The notes beneath the pieces are model-generated. The model saw only the letters and a list, made by a program, of their open reading frames with translations. It had not been told where the DNA came from and did not search any database. Below, one piece after another: positions 48,060 to 59,430 of a stretch of DNA of 64,000 nucleotides. A program made the translations under genes and the position numbers. The stretch is from Diorhabda sublineata (lineage: Eukaryota; Arthropoda; Insecta; Coleoptera; Chrysomelidae), in assembly GCF_026230105.1 (NCBI RefSeq), contig NC_079479.1, forward strand, positions 33,139,385 to 33,203,384, read 5' to 3'. How positions within the stretch are numbered: the stretch's first letter is position 1; the number at the start of each line of letters is the position of its first letter.

Positions 48060-49360
48060 AATATTTGTGCTCGTATTGAATTTAATTATGGCTCATTTGT
48101 ACTAGACTCAAGACTTTTTAACCATGATTGGTCGTGGTAGTAAAACAAGAACTCAAAAAGAGTTTGTGTGTGAAATTTTTAATAATAGATACCTTGAATA
48201 TAAAATAAATTTTTTGGTTTTCGTTATTTTTATCAAAAAAAATTGCCTGAAATAACTTTAAGTATTGTCGCAAGCATATTTTTTTACGGAAAAGATTTCT
48301 GATGAATTAGATTTGTAGTTCTTTGAGAATACTAAAAAAAATAGATATAGTAAGGCTCCTTAGTGAAATAATATCTAAAAAAGATACTTGTAGCCTATTA
48401 TCACAGGTACAAGTTATAAAATTACTCAAATACCTGTCCAATTTTATTATCTCGTCTTTATGAAGAAATTTTATTATATTATATATTTTAGCGAAATTAC
48501 CAATCATTGTATTGATGTATTGTATTAATCATGTGCTTTTGTAGCGTTAGAACTGAATAATTGAGAAGTTACAAAAAAATAAAGCGACAAAGTATCTAAA
48601 ATAACTAAAGTTAAAACGATCTTTCAAATGTTTCTAATGATTCCAAATATATCGAAAATTATCTTCATTTTTCGATTCTTTTACAAAAATTGAGATCAAT
48701 TTTAATTGTTTTAGAAGAAAAAAGAAATTATTTTATTCTTATTGAATTCTGTTTTTGAAAAAACGAATCCTTATTGGTTGACGTTGGTCCTAATAAATGT
48801 TTGCCTTTTCCTTTTGTTGCTGAAGGAGGAATAACTGTCTAAATTTATGATTTATAACATTCTCATTTTTTCACTGGTTTATTAATTTCTTTTTTGTTTT
48901 AAGCAAGAGGGAAAAATTTTTGTATAATTGCGCACGTACTAACACGTACCAGCTTTTATTTGCTTTTACGGCAATTTATTCTGTGTTCTTTGAGCTCTGT
49001 CGAATTATAAAGCCACATATGTCCAGCATTTCTATGTTACAGAATTATAAGTAAATGCGATTTTCAAAATTGAGAATTTTCAACAAGAGAAAACGATTGT
49101 GAAACCTTTGATGTTTTCAATGTTTCTCCTCTAACAAGATTTATTTTCATAATATACTCTATATTTTTTTATGGAGAGGAAGAAAATAGAAATAGAATCA
49201 AATCATCTCCAAATTTTGTCTCCTTAGACCTTTTTATATGTTTGTTTCTCTTACTAAGTCCTTTTGATTTTAGGTGAAAAATTGTTTCATAAAACAACTA
49301 AAAATTTAAGTTTGAATTTCTGGTAATATTTATACTGTTTGTTTACACCAACACCAACAC
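48060..49360. other. No gene recognised
   Basis: AT-rich; only short chance frames. Confidence 0.45.
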
Positions 49361-49365
49361 TCAGA

Positions 49366-49405
49366 ATTAAACTGTCTGACGCGCTTTTCGATAACCAAGT
49401 TAAGG
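49366..49405 (-). repeat. Inverted copy of the dispersed repeat
   Basis: CTGTCTGACGCGCTTTTCGA followed by TAACCAAGTTA, matching the reverse complement of the core at 1,580-1,627. Confidence 0.5.
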
Positions 49406-49409
49406 TTGA

Positions 49410-49885
49410 TACACACATATCCGTGCCGTGACGGGACGTGACGTACCGCACCGTGACTTTCAGTGGAAAAAAATATCGCCTGACCAAATTCTTAGTAAAG
49501 AAAAGTTCAAACATGAACACCGTCCCGATAAGATAGAAAGCCCTATTTCCGAAGAACAAAATGTTACAGGAAAAAAGGAAAACCAATTTCTTCACCTGCA
49601 TCAAAATTTGGATACTTTAAAAGGATTTTGATTTATTAAGAAAAACTGGATTTAGGGCTACTAATACACAGTCACAAAAAGCCTTAACTCACCATATGGG
49701 AGTTGGGGCTTTTTATGATTATAATTATAATTTTTACAAACCCTAAAATAAATAATAGATTTACATAAAACAACGTTTAAAAACCGTATAATACCATTAA
49801 ATAAAAAGGACACACATTAAAAGATTTGCAATAATTTTATTAACATAAAATCAGTTTACATATATGAAGATCGTGCTTTTCAGTC
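49410..49885. other. No assignable gene
   Basis: A short plus-strand frame at 49,428-49,631 overlaps a minus-strand frame; neither resembles a known family. AT-rich after 49,700. Confidence 0.35.
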
Positions 49886-49887
49886 TT

Positions 49888-50221
49888 TCATGAGTCAGCG
49901 TTTACCAAATCTGGCACTTCTGACTCTTGGATGCTCAACCAAAATCCACGCCGGTTAGATAGCGTAAGCGGGCACAGTTTTTCAACTAGTTCTTTTTTCT
50001 TTGCTTTATTGAATCCTCTTACTTTGCCAAGCTTACACTTCTACACATATTTGATAAAATACAAAAGACTTGTATCTCCTCTTTTAGCAGTTACTTTAAC
50101 AACATCTGTGAGATGAGGTATGGAGTTGACAACGTCACCTCGACACTTAAGTTTTTGTATTGATGTGAAATCCTTCCATGCAAAAAGATCCCCAACACCA
50201 AGTTGGTTTGGTGTTTACTTT
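49888..50221 (-). pseudogene. Unrecognised protein-coding remnant
   Basis: One minus-strand frame reads protein-like for about 100 codons with a single internal stop. It contains LGVGDLFAWKDFTSIQKLKC, then DVVNSIPHLTDVVKVTAKRG, after the stop KCKLGKVRGFNKAKKKELVE, and near the end NRRGFWLSIQESEVPDLVN before TGA. Balanced composition and a good C-terminal run suggest a once-coding sequence, perhaps a transposon gene. I do not recognise the family. Confidence 0.35.
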
Positions 50222-50955
50222 TCCTGAGTTTGATTGTTGAACACTTAACAAAATAGAACTGAACTGCTGCAGCTACGCTTAGTGTGTACAATATAGAGAA
50301 ACAATGGAGTTGTTTGATGACTCAGCCGGTAGGTTGTGCCAAAAACAGTCAGTCACATTGACATCTTTGATGAAAGAAGGCTCAAGCTACAGGAAACCAT
50401 GCAACTGTGTCTTACGAAAGATGGCCCTAATTCCATGGTAGCACGGTTAACTTGAAGAGTAAAGGCACTAAATACAACTCTTTGTGGATTTAGGGTGTTT
50501 TTAGTATTTGTTTGTTACATAGGGCCTTTTTTTCTTAAAAATAACCTCAAACTGGTGTTAGCGCCAATATAAATTTCAATATAACTCATCACTGTAATGG
50601 ATTTAGAGCTTTCTAATGTTATAAAAAGGTGTATTTTTTTTATACAGATTCGAAAAAGCTATAGAAAAGAATTTAGAAAAAAGTTGGAGTTAGGACTTTT
50701 TTAACTTATCAGGGCAGAACAGCAACGGGACTCTTCGCTACTCTCAGTACCCTTCCGGTATCCACTGTGGAAATAAGTCCTCGTACACTTTAAATGAATA
50801 TTTTCTGTGTTTTTGTAGTTAAAAACGTGGGTTTTTCTACGAAATAATAAATTGGTCTTCTGCTTCCCTTACCAAACAAATGCTTTGCTCAAATAGGCGT
50901 AATTTTCATCTGTAGACTGGACTTTTAAGCATATGCCATATCTCAACATATTAAG
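50222..50955. other. No gene recognised
   Basis: Contains decayed sequence upstream of the preceding remnant. Nothing assignable. Confidence 0.4.
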
Positions 50956-51535
50956 CTACAATTACACTAGGATGCTAGCATCCGGGATGCTGGCATCCCA
51001 CAAAATGTGGGATGCCAGTAGTCAATATGGCCCCAACGAATGCAGAGATGTTGATGCTGATGTTACTAATTAAGAAAAGAAGGCGTCATGCAAAAAGGAA
51101 GTTTAGTGTGGACCTTTTTTTAGCTGTCCGTCGTGTTAAAAGCCTGTATTTTACATTGTTTGATGAACTGTGCAATAGTGAAACAAGATTTTTTAATTAC
51201 TTTAGAATGTCACTACCTTCTTTCAAAGAGCTTCTAGGCTACATCCAAAGCTACATCTCTAAACAAGATACAAGATCCCTCAGACCAATTTCACCCGAAG
51301 AGAAACTAGTCATAACTCTGATCAAACTGTGTGGGCGCGCATATGTCAAATAGAACGCCTGCTCGGATGCTAGCAGCCTAGTATAATGCGCCGCATTTGA
51401 ACCAATGCCCCACAACCGATGTTGTGCATCCCGGGATGCAAAAAGCGACCGGCTGCTCGCATTTCAGCATCCCAGCCGGGATGCACAAAATCGAGCCACC
51501 GGGTGGCTGTTTTAGCATCCCTAGTCTAATCGCTC
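50956..51535 (+). mobile_element. PIF/Harbinger element, internal deletion derivative
   Basis: Ends share ATTACACTAGGATGCTA (left, 50,961) and, reverse complemented on the right (51,513-51,530), ATTAGACTAGGGATGCTA. From ATG 51,027 a frame starts MAPTNAEMLMLMLLIKKRRR and reaches FFNYFRMSLPSFKELLGYIQ and ISPEEKLVITLIKL, the N-terminal region of Harbinger (HARBI1-like) nucleases. It stops at 51,353 before any catalytic DDE residue. Further GGATGC/GCATCC-bearing inverted segments crowd both sides of the frame. Confidence 0.75.
50990..51018. other. Perfect hairpin before the Harbinger ORF
   Basis: CTGGCATCCCACA, loop AAA, TGTGGGATGCCAG: 13-bp perfect arms ending 9 bp before the ATG at 51,027. Confidence 0.9.
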
Positions 51536-51580
51536 CCATTTGATTTAATGCCCCGCTAGCCTCCTAGATGCCAGCATCCC

Positions 51581-51746
51581 TGCTGCATAGAGGAGGAAGA
51601 AACTGCAGATCACGTGATCTATGATGGCCCAATATTCTTATAGGCACGCTTGAAACACTTGATTAAGCCTCACAACTTACCTAGTGATGTCAAAAGATTC
51701 AAGTCAAAACGTCTGATCGGCTTTTTAAAGTTCATAGGCATTTGAT
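51581..51746 (+). pseudogene. Non-LTR retrotransposon C-terminal tail
   Basis: Reads CCIEEEETADHVIYDGPIFL, a stop, then ARLKHLIK and SKRLIGFLKFIGI before TGA. This is the Cys/His tail following RNase H in jockey/I-like elements (CxxC-EEEETxxHxLxxCP), with the last Cys changed to Gly. It abuts the Harbinger element. Confidence 0.55.
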
Positions 51747-51749
51747 AAT

Positions 51750-54100
51750 TTCTAGTGGGCACAGGTGGCTACCAGAAGTGTTTAACGATTGGAGGAAGAG
51801 GATTTTTAATTTTAATTTTTCAAAAATAAAACTGACTTTTATTTTCGCGTGTAAAAATGTTTTAAAAATTATAGAACGTAGGCCCTTTCTGTCCTTATTT
51901 TAAAAAATACCATTTACCTTCAGAAATATTGCGATTTTTAGAAATAGTTAGTCAATAGTTAATCAACGATTGATTAACTACTAGACGTTATCTTGCAACT
52001 GATTGCAAATGATTTGCAAACAATATGAAGTGTTATTACCTATGAAAGACTTGAGAAATTCTTAGTATCAGCAACAAACAGAGCTAGAGTCTTACCTTCT
52101 GAAATATTCACAGCTCCATCAGAAATTTATAGGCAGTGCGCACTGTATTAAAATTAATTATTTAATATTAAACTCGGTAATTTTTTGTTAGGCTCGGTCT
52201 TCATTTTGTAATATTTTATAGATTTTATGTCTCTGTATAATAACATCGAGAGAATTATGCATAAGGGCGTAATTGAATTTGTGTGAGCTTTCGAATTCTT
52301 TTGTTGAGGAATATACGAGTGAAACGGATAATTACATTTTCTACCCCTGTCTGAATCGATTAATTTTTGATAAGCGAAATGTATTAAACTACGTATTTTT
52401 TTCGTTTGTTAATTTTTTTGCTAATTAATTCCATTTTGTAGCCATATTTTCCCCAAATACAGCGTAAATTCCGGTGCTCCAGAATTTCAGTCACAGAAAT
52501 TGTTTTCAAATGAACTGTTTTATGTCGCAAATTCATATCTTTTGCAGGCATATCAGCCAGAATGTTATACCTCTACAAAAAATAAGTTGTCGTAAAGAAA
52601 AAGCTTTGAATGGGACTCTTCATTTGAAATTTCTTGACCTTCTTGGTGGTTCCGAAAGAGAATAGAAAAAGAAAAAAAGGACAAATGGATTGAAATTTGA
52701 AACTTCTTCACTCGAAAAGTGTCTAAGTTACCCTATAGTTTGGAAAATGTCACTATAGCTTATTTTTAGTATGATATACTTGATCCAATGATGATCCAAC
52801 TTCTTCAAACTGTATTGAAATTGAGTTTCTTAAAGGTTTACAAAAGAGAATATAATGTTGGTGGTAACCTCGACATTCGATTCAAATTTTTTTCCGCTGA
52901 GTGTCTTTTTCATGTTTGATAAAGAAAAGAAAGGAAAACCTGGAGAATACGGTGAACATGACAGCAATTTGTAAACGAATTCGACCAAATCGGCCGTGGC
53001 GTTCGTTATAGTGGTTGTAAAACACTTTTTCTTCGAAACCGGAACATTAACTCGCTCTAGTACAGCTCTGTAAACGTTTCGCCCTTCTCCAGTTATTTCA
53101 GAAGCCTAGTTAAACCTAGAAAACGATTACCAACATCCTTTCAATTTTCCTTAGAGTGGTCTTCGTCTTTGTTGCAACAAATTCGGCAACTGAAGTCCTT
53201 TGTTTCGACTATATCTGGATCTCTGGTGTCTATCAATAGATCCGACGAAGTAGAAACTTCTTTGAATTGCGCTACATGCTCAAAATTTCATACAGGATAT
53301 GACTTATGCAATTTTTCGAAATACCTATTATTTCAACTATCTGGTCCACCTTTAATTAGCGGTTTACCAATACGACATCGTGGATTTTTGTGACGTTAGG
53401 TTTCAAAATAAGATAACGAGTCAGTTTCAACTGAAATTTCGTTAGTAGCCGTTTACAAGAATATACTATAGTACTATACAATCGTTATTTGCGATACTGG
53501 CGCCATAAGACGTTGTGTCTAATTAGTGCCTTGTCATATTGTAGATTTGACAACGTCTAATTAATTACTGTTACTCGATGTTTTACTGAGACTATATGTT
53601 GTCGAATGAAATGGAGTTTCATTGTAATTAGGGCTTTTTATTTGTCTAATAGACTTATAAATAAAAGAAAATTGAGCGTTAAAAAATTCACAATGTTCAA
53701 ACATCAAAGAAATGGAAGAATAAAATGAATCCTATTATCTAGAAAGTTTGCTTTTGTGAATCGTTATTTATTTATAGTGACGACACACGAACCACCTAAC
53801 TTAACGAATAGAAATTGACGTCAACATTGGAGTAGTGCTTGTTTTAAAATGTCATCATTTAAAAATAATGAAGTCTTGAATTATTTCTCATCTAATCGAA
53901 ACTTAAAATGTTCGAAAAGTAACATAAAAGTTTCACATTTATTCTAGAATAACATAGTTGTCAATGTGTTAAAAAAGTTTTTCAAGAATTACTGTATATG
54001 ATCATTCAAATTGGAATTTCTAGAATACTACACCCATAAATCGATCGGTGTAATGTTTTCTAGTATGTAGTACCCGAAAGAGATTTATTGCAATATACAA
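51750..54100. other. No assignable gene
   Basis: Short frames at 52,474-52,665 and 53,169-53,393 have no ATG-led exon structure and match nothing. NCATCSKFHTGYDLCNF in the second superficially resembles a zinc-knuckle spacing, but too weakly to call. Confidence 0.35.
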
Positions 54101-54104
54101 AGGA

Positions 54105-54165
54105 ATACAGGCCAAATGTGGCCCTCGGGCCAGTCTAATTCGGCCCGCAGCACAGGGTTTTGAAT
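54105..54165. mobile_element. hAT-like fragment (CGGCCCGC motif)
   Basis: GGCCAAATGTGGCCCTCGGG followed by CCAGTCTAATTCGGCCCGCA resembles the subterminal region of hAT-type MITEs common in animals. The opposite end was not found. Confidence 0.35.
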
Positions 54166-54544
54166 AAACCTTCAAAAAAACCGCCTGGTTGCCGTTCACG
54201 ATTATTTTGCCGACTAGTAGGTACAGAGAGGATGAGAAATGAAGGAAAGTACCGATGAAAAATTTAAGAGCTATTAGAAAAACGTCAAATGTCTTCATGT
54301 AGAATTTGAACGAAGATTCAAAAACTTTTAAATTATCGAATACCACCTGGATATTTTTAGAATGCCTTTTAATGAGAATCAATCAAACCAGAATTGAAAA
54401 TCGAGCTGATGGAGTTGTAATGTAACTCTGAATTGGAGCAATAATTTCCTAAAATTACAAATTCCCAAACCTGATGCATTTTCCTACAGATGTTTTCAAC
54501 TATGAAGCTTTAGAAATCGATTGACTGAATACAACTTAGCTTCA

Positions 54545-54892
54545 ATGTTGCGAATCAGCACATGCCAATATCTACCAGATTACGAACAACATTTAGAGGC
54601 TCAATTTCAACCGTCACATACTCCATCATTCCAGTTTTCAACATCGATTTATCGAAACAATCCATGGAAAATGGAAACTCAGTGGTTAGAGCACAATTAT
54701 CAGAACCCTTCACGGAATAAAATGGTAGAACTATATGGTATTGAACTCCAACCCCAATTTTTTGCATCTTTGGTTTTACTAAGGTATCAGAAGGTTGGGT
54801 TGAAACCAAAGAATACGATTGGCTACATTTCGAATATAAAGACTTTCTTTTTGTATAATTATTTAATAAACAAAATTATTTCCTTTGTTTAA
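54545..54892 (+). CDS. Unrecognised ORF, possibly frameshifted
   Basis: From ATG 54,545 the frame encodes 115 residues. The first ~70 look protein-like (MLRISTCQYLPDYEQHLEAQ, then RNNPWKMETQWLEHNYQNPS, NKMVELYGIELQPQ). After a T6 run at about 54,756 this frame loses sense, while another reads FTKVSEGWVETKEYDWLHFE before ending. So it may be a frameshifted gene, a sequencing error at the T run, or an exon followed by a donor I cannot place. A TACAG acceptor-like site lies at 54,485-54,489. No family recognised. Confidence 0.3.
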   Translation: MLRISTCQYLPDYEQHLEAQFQPSHTPSFQFSTSIYRNNPWKMETQWLEHNYQNPSRNKMVELYGIELQPQFFASLVLLRYQKVGLKPKNTIGYISNIKTFFLYNYLINKIISFV

Positions 54893-56220
54893 AACCATTT
54901 AATTTGTTCGTATGTATCAACCGTTATCAAAAATGTTTGCAGTTGATTAATTCGAAGAATATATAACATAAAATGAATTTGTGTTTGATAATTTAAACAA
55001 AATATAAGCGAATATCAATATCTAGCTAATTTATGAAAGTGCCACAAATTTAGTTGCAATTATGCGGCACAGACATCTATGTTGTGTATTTTGTATCAAT
55101 TAATAATACAGCCGATAGGTGGATCATCATGTTATATTCAAATAATGGCCGTATCGGTGTTTGTCAACTCCAATTGTCCAACGCCAACATTGATAAATAA
55201 TATATGCGCTGTGTGCTAGTCAGAATTAGATTTATTGAACAGATTCTTGTTGGAGGACGCCGACAACTATATTAATAAGATTCCAACTATCTATCGTATA
55301 TTTTTTTTATAAAATAACAGGATTATTGAAAGCATCTTCTTCATTTGAAGATTTGAAAATATTTTTTGTTCAATTAATATTTAGATAAACACAAAGAAAC
55401 TCAATCCAAGTAAAAAATAATAGTCATAAATGATATAGCAGACAGTAAATATAATGCTTATATGGACCGACAACTAATTTTGTTCTACCAATGGGATAAA
55501 AACCTTCCATACAAACGTCATTCAAACATATTTGTTCTATCAGATAGCTAAGCACATCTCCAAGCAGTTAAAGTTTGTATAGCTACTACGAACTGCACGG
55601 GAATGATCAAACTGATTATTTTGCGAAGATAAGGACTACAACCTTTCTAGGGTTTACCCAAAAGTCATCAAACCATGATCATAGAAAGTAAAAAATCAAA
55701 AGAACATCAGGAACATGTAGTATACCCAAGGTTTGAAACGTTCGAAGAGATTTCTTCATTTTTGTACTAACTGGAAACATAAAATTCTTTCATTGAGCAA
55801 ATATGGGCTAAGGACGATTACTGATATGGTAGCTGGAAAGTCTTCGGTGAGTTACCAATTGAAGAGCATCAACAACAAGAAGAAGTGGCCGCAAAGTCCT
55901 AAGATAGGTCGTTGCTACCTGAAAGTACATCGGATTTCACGTCCTAGCTAGTCTGATCTAATTTAATATTGTGTAGAGCAAATATATCTAATAATCCTGC
56001 TTTATTACTTGAGATATATTTAATTGATTTAACACAATAATTACGGATGTTATAGAACAAAATAAATTTGATTTAATTAACTTCACTACGTGAATGATAA
56101 AGTTTCTATTTTTTTATTTTCTACATAATACTTATTATTAAATCCAATTTTGTATTATCTGAAATTTTATGATATACTGAGTGGGTGGAATAATGATATC
56201 AGCTGGGAATACCACTAAAA
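54893..56220. other. No gene recognised
   Basis: AT-rich interval upstream of the lectin gene. A short Lys/Ser-rich frame at 55,733-55,951 begins without ATG and matches nothing. Confidence 0.4.
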
Positions 56221-56231
56221 CTTTTAGAAAT

Positions 56232-56272
56232 CATAAATTTATTTCAGTTACTTCCGATCTGGACGTCAGTTT
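56232..56272 (+). promoter_or_regulatory. Candidate lectin core promoter
   Basis: A TATA-like CATAAATTTA at 56,232-56,241 lies about 30 bp upstream of an arthropod initiator TCAGTT at 56,266-56,271. Another TCAGTT is at 56,244. The ATG follows 50 bp downstream, giving a short 5' UTR typical of such genes. Confidence 0.35.
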
Positions 56273-56315
56273 ACATTAGTTTAGTTTTCAAAAACAATTT
56301 CTACAAAACTTGAAT

Positions 56316-58383
56316 ATGTTTGTCAAATTTTTAGCAATATTCTGCACAGTTTTTGTGATAGTTTATGGACAAGACGAAGCCGTATCTATGGGTATGTAAA
56401 GCTTCTCTCAATCAAATTCTTTTTCATAAACAAATAACTTGATAACTGATCGAGTTAACACGTTAACTGCGGAGGCGATTTCCATATTACATATTTTTTC
56501 AAATATAAATATCAAAATCGATCGTATTGTTTTTATTTATTATGTATGACGAAAACTATGGTGTGGACAAAAACTTTATTGTGTCCATTTATCTAATGTC
56601 AATGTAATCAGAGCATTATTCATGTCAATAATTTTTTTTTCAAAAATTCTTATTTAGATTCAGTTGGATATGTTTGGAAATACGATAAACCACCAGAAAC
56701 AAATTTATATCATCATGATAACAAGAGCTTCTACATTGGTAATGTCTTTAAGGTATGTAAAACGTTTATATACCGGGCGAGGCCAAGCTTATTCTTTTAT
56801 TTAATCAAATATATACTGTAGCTTTATAAATTTTGATTTAAAGATAAATAAAAGTCAGAAAATTGAGGAAACGTTACACGATTTAATTTTTATTTCAATA
56901 AATATTTTAGATGTTATTCACATTTTCTCATTAGAAAATCGTTTTTTATTGCAGGGAAACTTTTTACATTCGGAACAATTTTGTAGATATCATGGCATGT
57001 CATTAGCCACGATCGAATCTCAAGAGGAAAATGATTTTTTGGAAAGCAAGTTGATCGAAAGAGGTAAAATAAGTTTATATTTCAGAATCCATCAATGTTC
57101 ATTGTTTAAATGATATTTTCTAAACAAATTTTGATTTACTTTTAATTTTGAGATGAAACAGAGCGTTCTATTTTGCATTATTGTCATAGATAATAGAATT
57201 TATAATAAATATATTAACGATTTTTCCTTCCATCCTTCAGATAAAGTTTCAAATGTAAAATAGCTTAGATAGCTCGATGCAAAATTGATCATACGGGGGT
57301 GGTTCCAGAAGTACCTGGCCTAACCTACAGAAGACAGTGGTTGCTTGAAAAACATCACTGTATTTGAAAGGACACAATCTCTAAAGCCTATTTTGCAAGT
57401 TTAAAGCCACCACGTTGTTTAGTATTTGTTTGGCAGCCATCAATAGTGAATTTGTAAACATAAACATGAACAAAATTGGTCATCGTTATGTGATATAATA
57501 CTTGAAAGGACTTAGACCAACCAATATAAAAACTGAACTAGATTCTAATCAGGGCGAGACTGCTTCTTCGTTATTAACATAGAAATATTCGGCAGCAGAG
57601 CTTAAACGGAACCATCAAGTGTTTGGCAATGTTTCACTGAAATAGAGTCGAATTTTGCACCGTTTTCTAATCAAAGATGAAATGTGGGTCGATGACTGTC
57701 TACTGCTTCGTTTGAGCAAAGAAATCACCGCAATCGCTTAAGAAGAAAGAGTTGTTTCATCAAGATAATGCACCAGCTCACACATCTGTTATTGCAATGG
57801 CCAAAATTATGAATAAAAATTTGAATTGCTACCTCACGCACACTATTCACCAGATTTAGTCTCCTTTAATTATTTTTCTGTTCACAAACTTGGTGGTCAA
57901 AGATTTTCCAGCATTGAAGAGGTGATCTTGGTAGTTAATGGCTATTTTGAGAAGCTTGTCCATTATTATTAAAAAAAAGGGTATCGAACTTATTGCTTTT
58001 TTTTGTTCTCTTTGTTGGGTCAGGTATTTCTGGGACCAGTCTCGCTTATTACTTTATTATACTTAACTGACAAATCAGTTATTGAGTAAAGTTGAAATTA
58101 ATTGTCACGACTACTGATAAAGTTAAAATGTGTAGGAGTCGAAGGTGTATGGCTTTTCACATCTGGTACTCGGCTACCAAATAACGTATGGGTTTGGTTA
58201 GCAACAGGTAAAAATATAGCATGGACAAACTGGAAAACCGGAGAGCCAAATAATGTTAATTCGAAAGAAGAATGCATTGCCGTGAATCTTATGAATAAGC
58301 AGATGGAATGGTACGATATAAATTGCTGGACTGAACAATATTTTGTTTGTCAAAAAACAAGCCCTCTAAAATGTATCGAATGA
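56316..58383 (+). CDS. Secreted C-type lectin, four exons
   Basis: Exons 56316-56391, 56658-56752, 56955-57063 and 58136-58383 join to 175 codons. All junctions obey GT-AG and phases fit (1, 0, 1): ATGG|GTATGT, TTTAG|AT, AAG|GTATGT, TTGCAG|GG, AGAG|GTAAAA, TGTAG|GA. Residues 1-18 form a signal peptide (MFVKFLAIFCTVFVIVYG). The lectin domain covers about 44-166, starting FYIGNVFKGN, with FCRYHGMSLATIES, VWVWLATGKN and NWKTGEPNN. Cys 67, 140, 157 and 165 suit the two conserved disulfides. EPN (130-132) suggests mannose-type Ca2+ binding, but the usual WND is WYD (152-154), so one calcium ligand is changed. Such insect lectins act extracellularly in recognition/immunity. Introns are 266, 202 and 1,072 bp; the last holds a mariner. 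Confidence 0.9.
57294..58046 (+). mobile_element. Deleted mariner inside lectin intron 3
   Basis: TA dinucleotides flank both ends (57,292-57,293 and 58,047-58,048). Ends match: left GTGGTTCCAGAAGTACCTGG, right (reverse complement) CTGGTCCCAGAAATACCTGA. Inside, frames read MNKIGHRYV, LRPTNIKTELDS, RFLIKDEMWVDDC (first catalytic Asp, KDEMW for the usual DETW) and LFHQDNAPAHTS (second). About 750 bp against a usual ~1.3 kb, with stops and a deletion between the two Asp motifs. Same orientation as the host gene, spliced out with the intron. Confidence 0.85.
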
Positions 58384-58467
58384 TGAAAACATTGAACGTT
58401 GTTTTGATTTGTCTAGTTCAGTTAGTTTCTTTAAACCAACTATTTGTGGGTATACTTTCCATTTACA

Positions 58468-58473
58468 AATAAA
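58468..58473 (+). terminator. Polyadenylation signal of the lectin gene
   Basis: AATAAA 85 bp after the TGA stop codon, a usual distance for a compact insect 3' UTR. Confidence 0.6.
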
Positions 58474-58489
58474 ATTTTAAAAATTTATC

Positions 58490-59100
58490 TATTGTATATT
58501 GTTTAGTACCTACCTAATGTTAGAATGCAATTTAAATGATTTAATTTTTGGATTTTCTAACTTTACAAAATGGATTGGGTACTAAATTCCTGGTAATAAG
58601 TACTCTAAATGAATCCCTCACGTATTTGTATTATGTATTCGGACTACCTTTTCGTTTACCTGAAATATCTCCGTCCCGAGTTGGCGCATCCTTATCTGAA
58701 CGTCACAAGTTGTAGTACATCCGGATATATACCTAAATATCTTCAGTTTGAACTTTTTTTTTTCTCTAAATCCGCTTTTAAATGGAATTTTGTTGAGTTT
58801 ACCACAATTTCCATTGAAAAGGATCACTTATTTATTATCGTTTGAGTTTCTTTTGCCATACGATTGAACTATAATTTATTATTGACCATACCATTATTAT
58901 ACGGGAATTATATTCCATATTACTCACCATAGTAGGAGATTTTCTGGATTTGTTTCTTCCAAAGAATTCTACGTATCATAGTAATGTTGACTTCATGGAA
59001 CCACGTTGTCTACGTATTTCTTTTATAACTACCTCTGATTTATTTGACTTTACCATGAATTAATCAAAACTCTCTTTATATCACAATTGTTTGGAAATTA
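58490..59100. other. No gene recognised
   Basis: 3' flank of the lectin gene. Overlapping short frames on both strands at 58,609-58,845 match nothing. Confidence 0.45.
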
Positions 59101-59430
59101 GAATGTATCAGAATGTATCAGAGTGTATCAGAATGTATCAGAATGTATCAGAATGTATCAGAATGTATCAGAATGTATCAGAATGTATCAGAATGTATCA
59201 GAATGTATCAGAATGTATCAGAGTGTATCAGAATGTATCAAAATGTATCAGAATGTATCAGAATGTATCAGAGCGTATCAGAATATATCAGAATGTATCA
59301 GAATGTATCAGAATGTATCAGAGTGTATCAGAATGTATCAGAATGTATCAGAATGTTTCAGAATGTATCAGAATGTATCAGAATATATCAGAATATATCA
59401 GAATGTATCAGAATGTATCAGAGTGTATCA
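59101..59430 (+). repeat. 10-bp minisatellite, 33 units
   Basis: Thirty-three exact-length units of GAATGTATCA. Most are identical; variants include GAGTGTATCA, AAATGTATCA, GAGCGTATCA, GAATATATCA and GAATGTTTCA. Because 10 is not a multiple of 3 and no register gives a stop, all three plus-strand frames are open and encode the same ten-residue cycle (MYQNVSECIR). No gene context supports translation. Confidence 0.98.

Noticed and set aside
58102..58135. Lectin last exon as a stand-alone gene starting upstream of 58,136
   Set aside because: The upstream codons lie in the intron before a TGTAG acceptor. Joining exons gives a complete, in-phase lectin with signal peptide.
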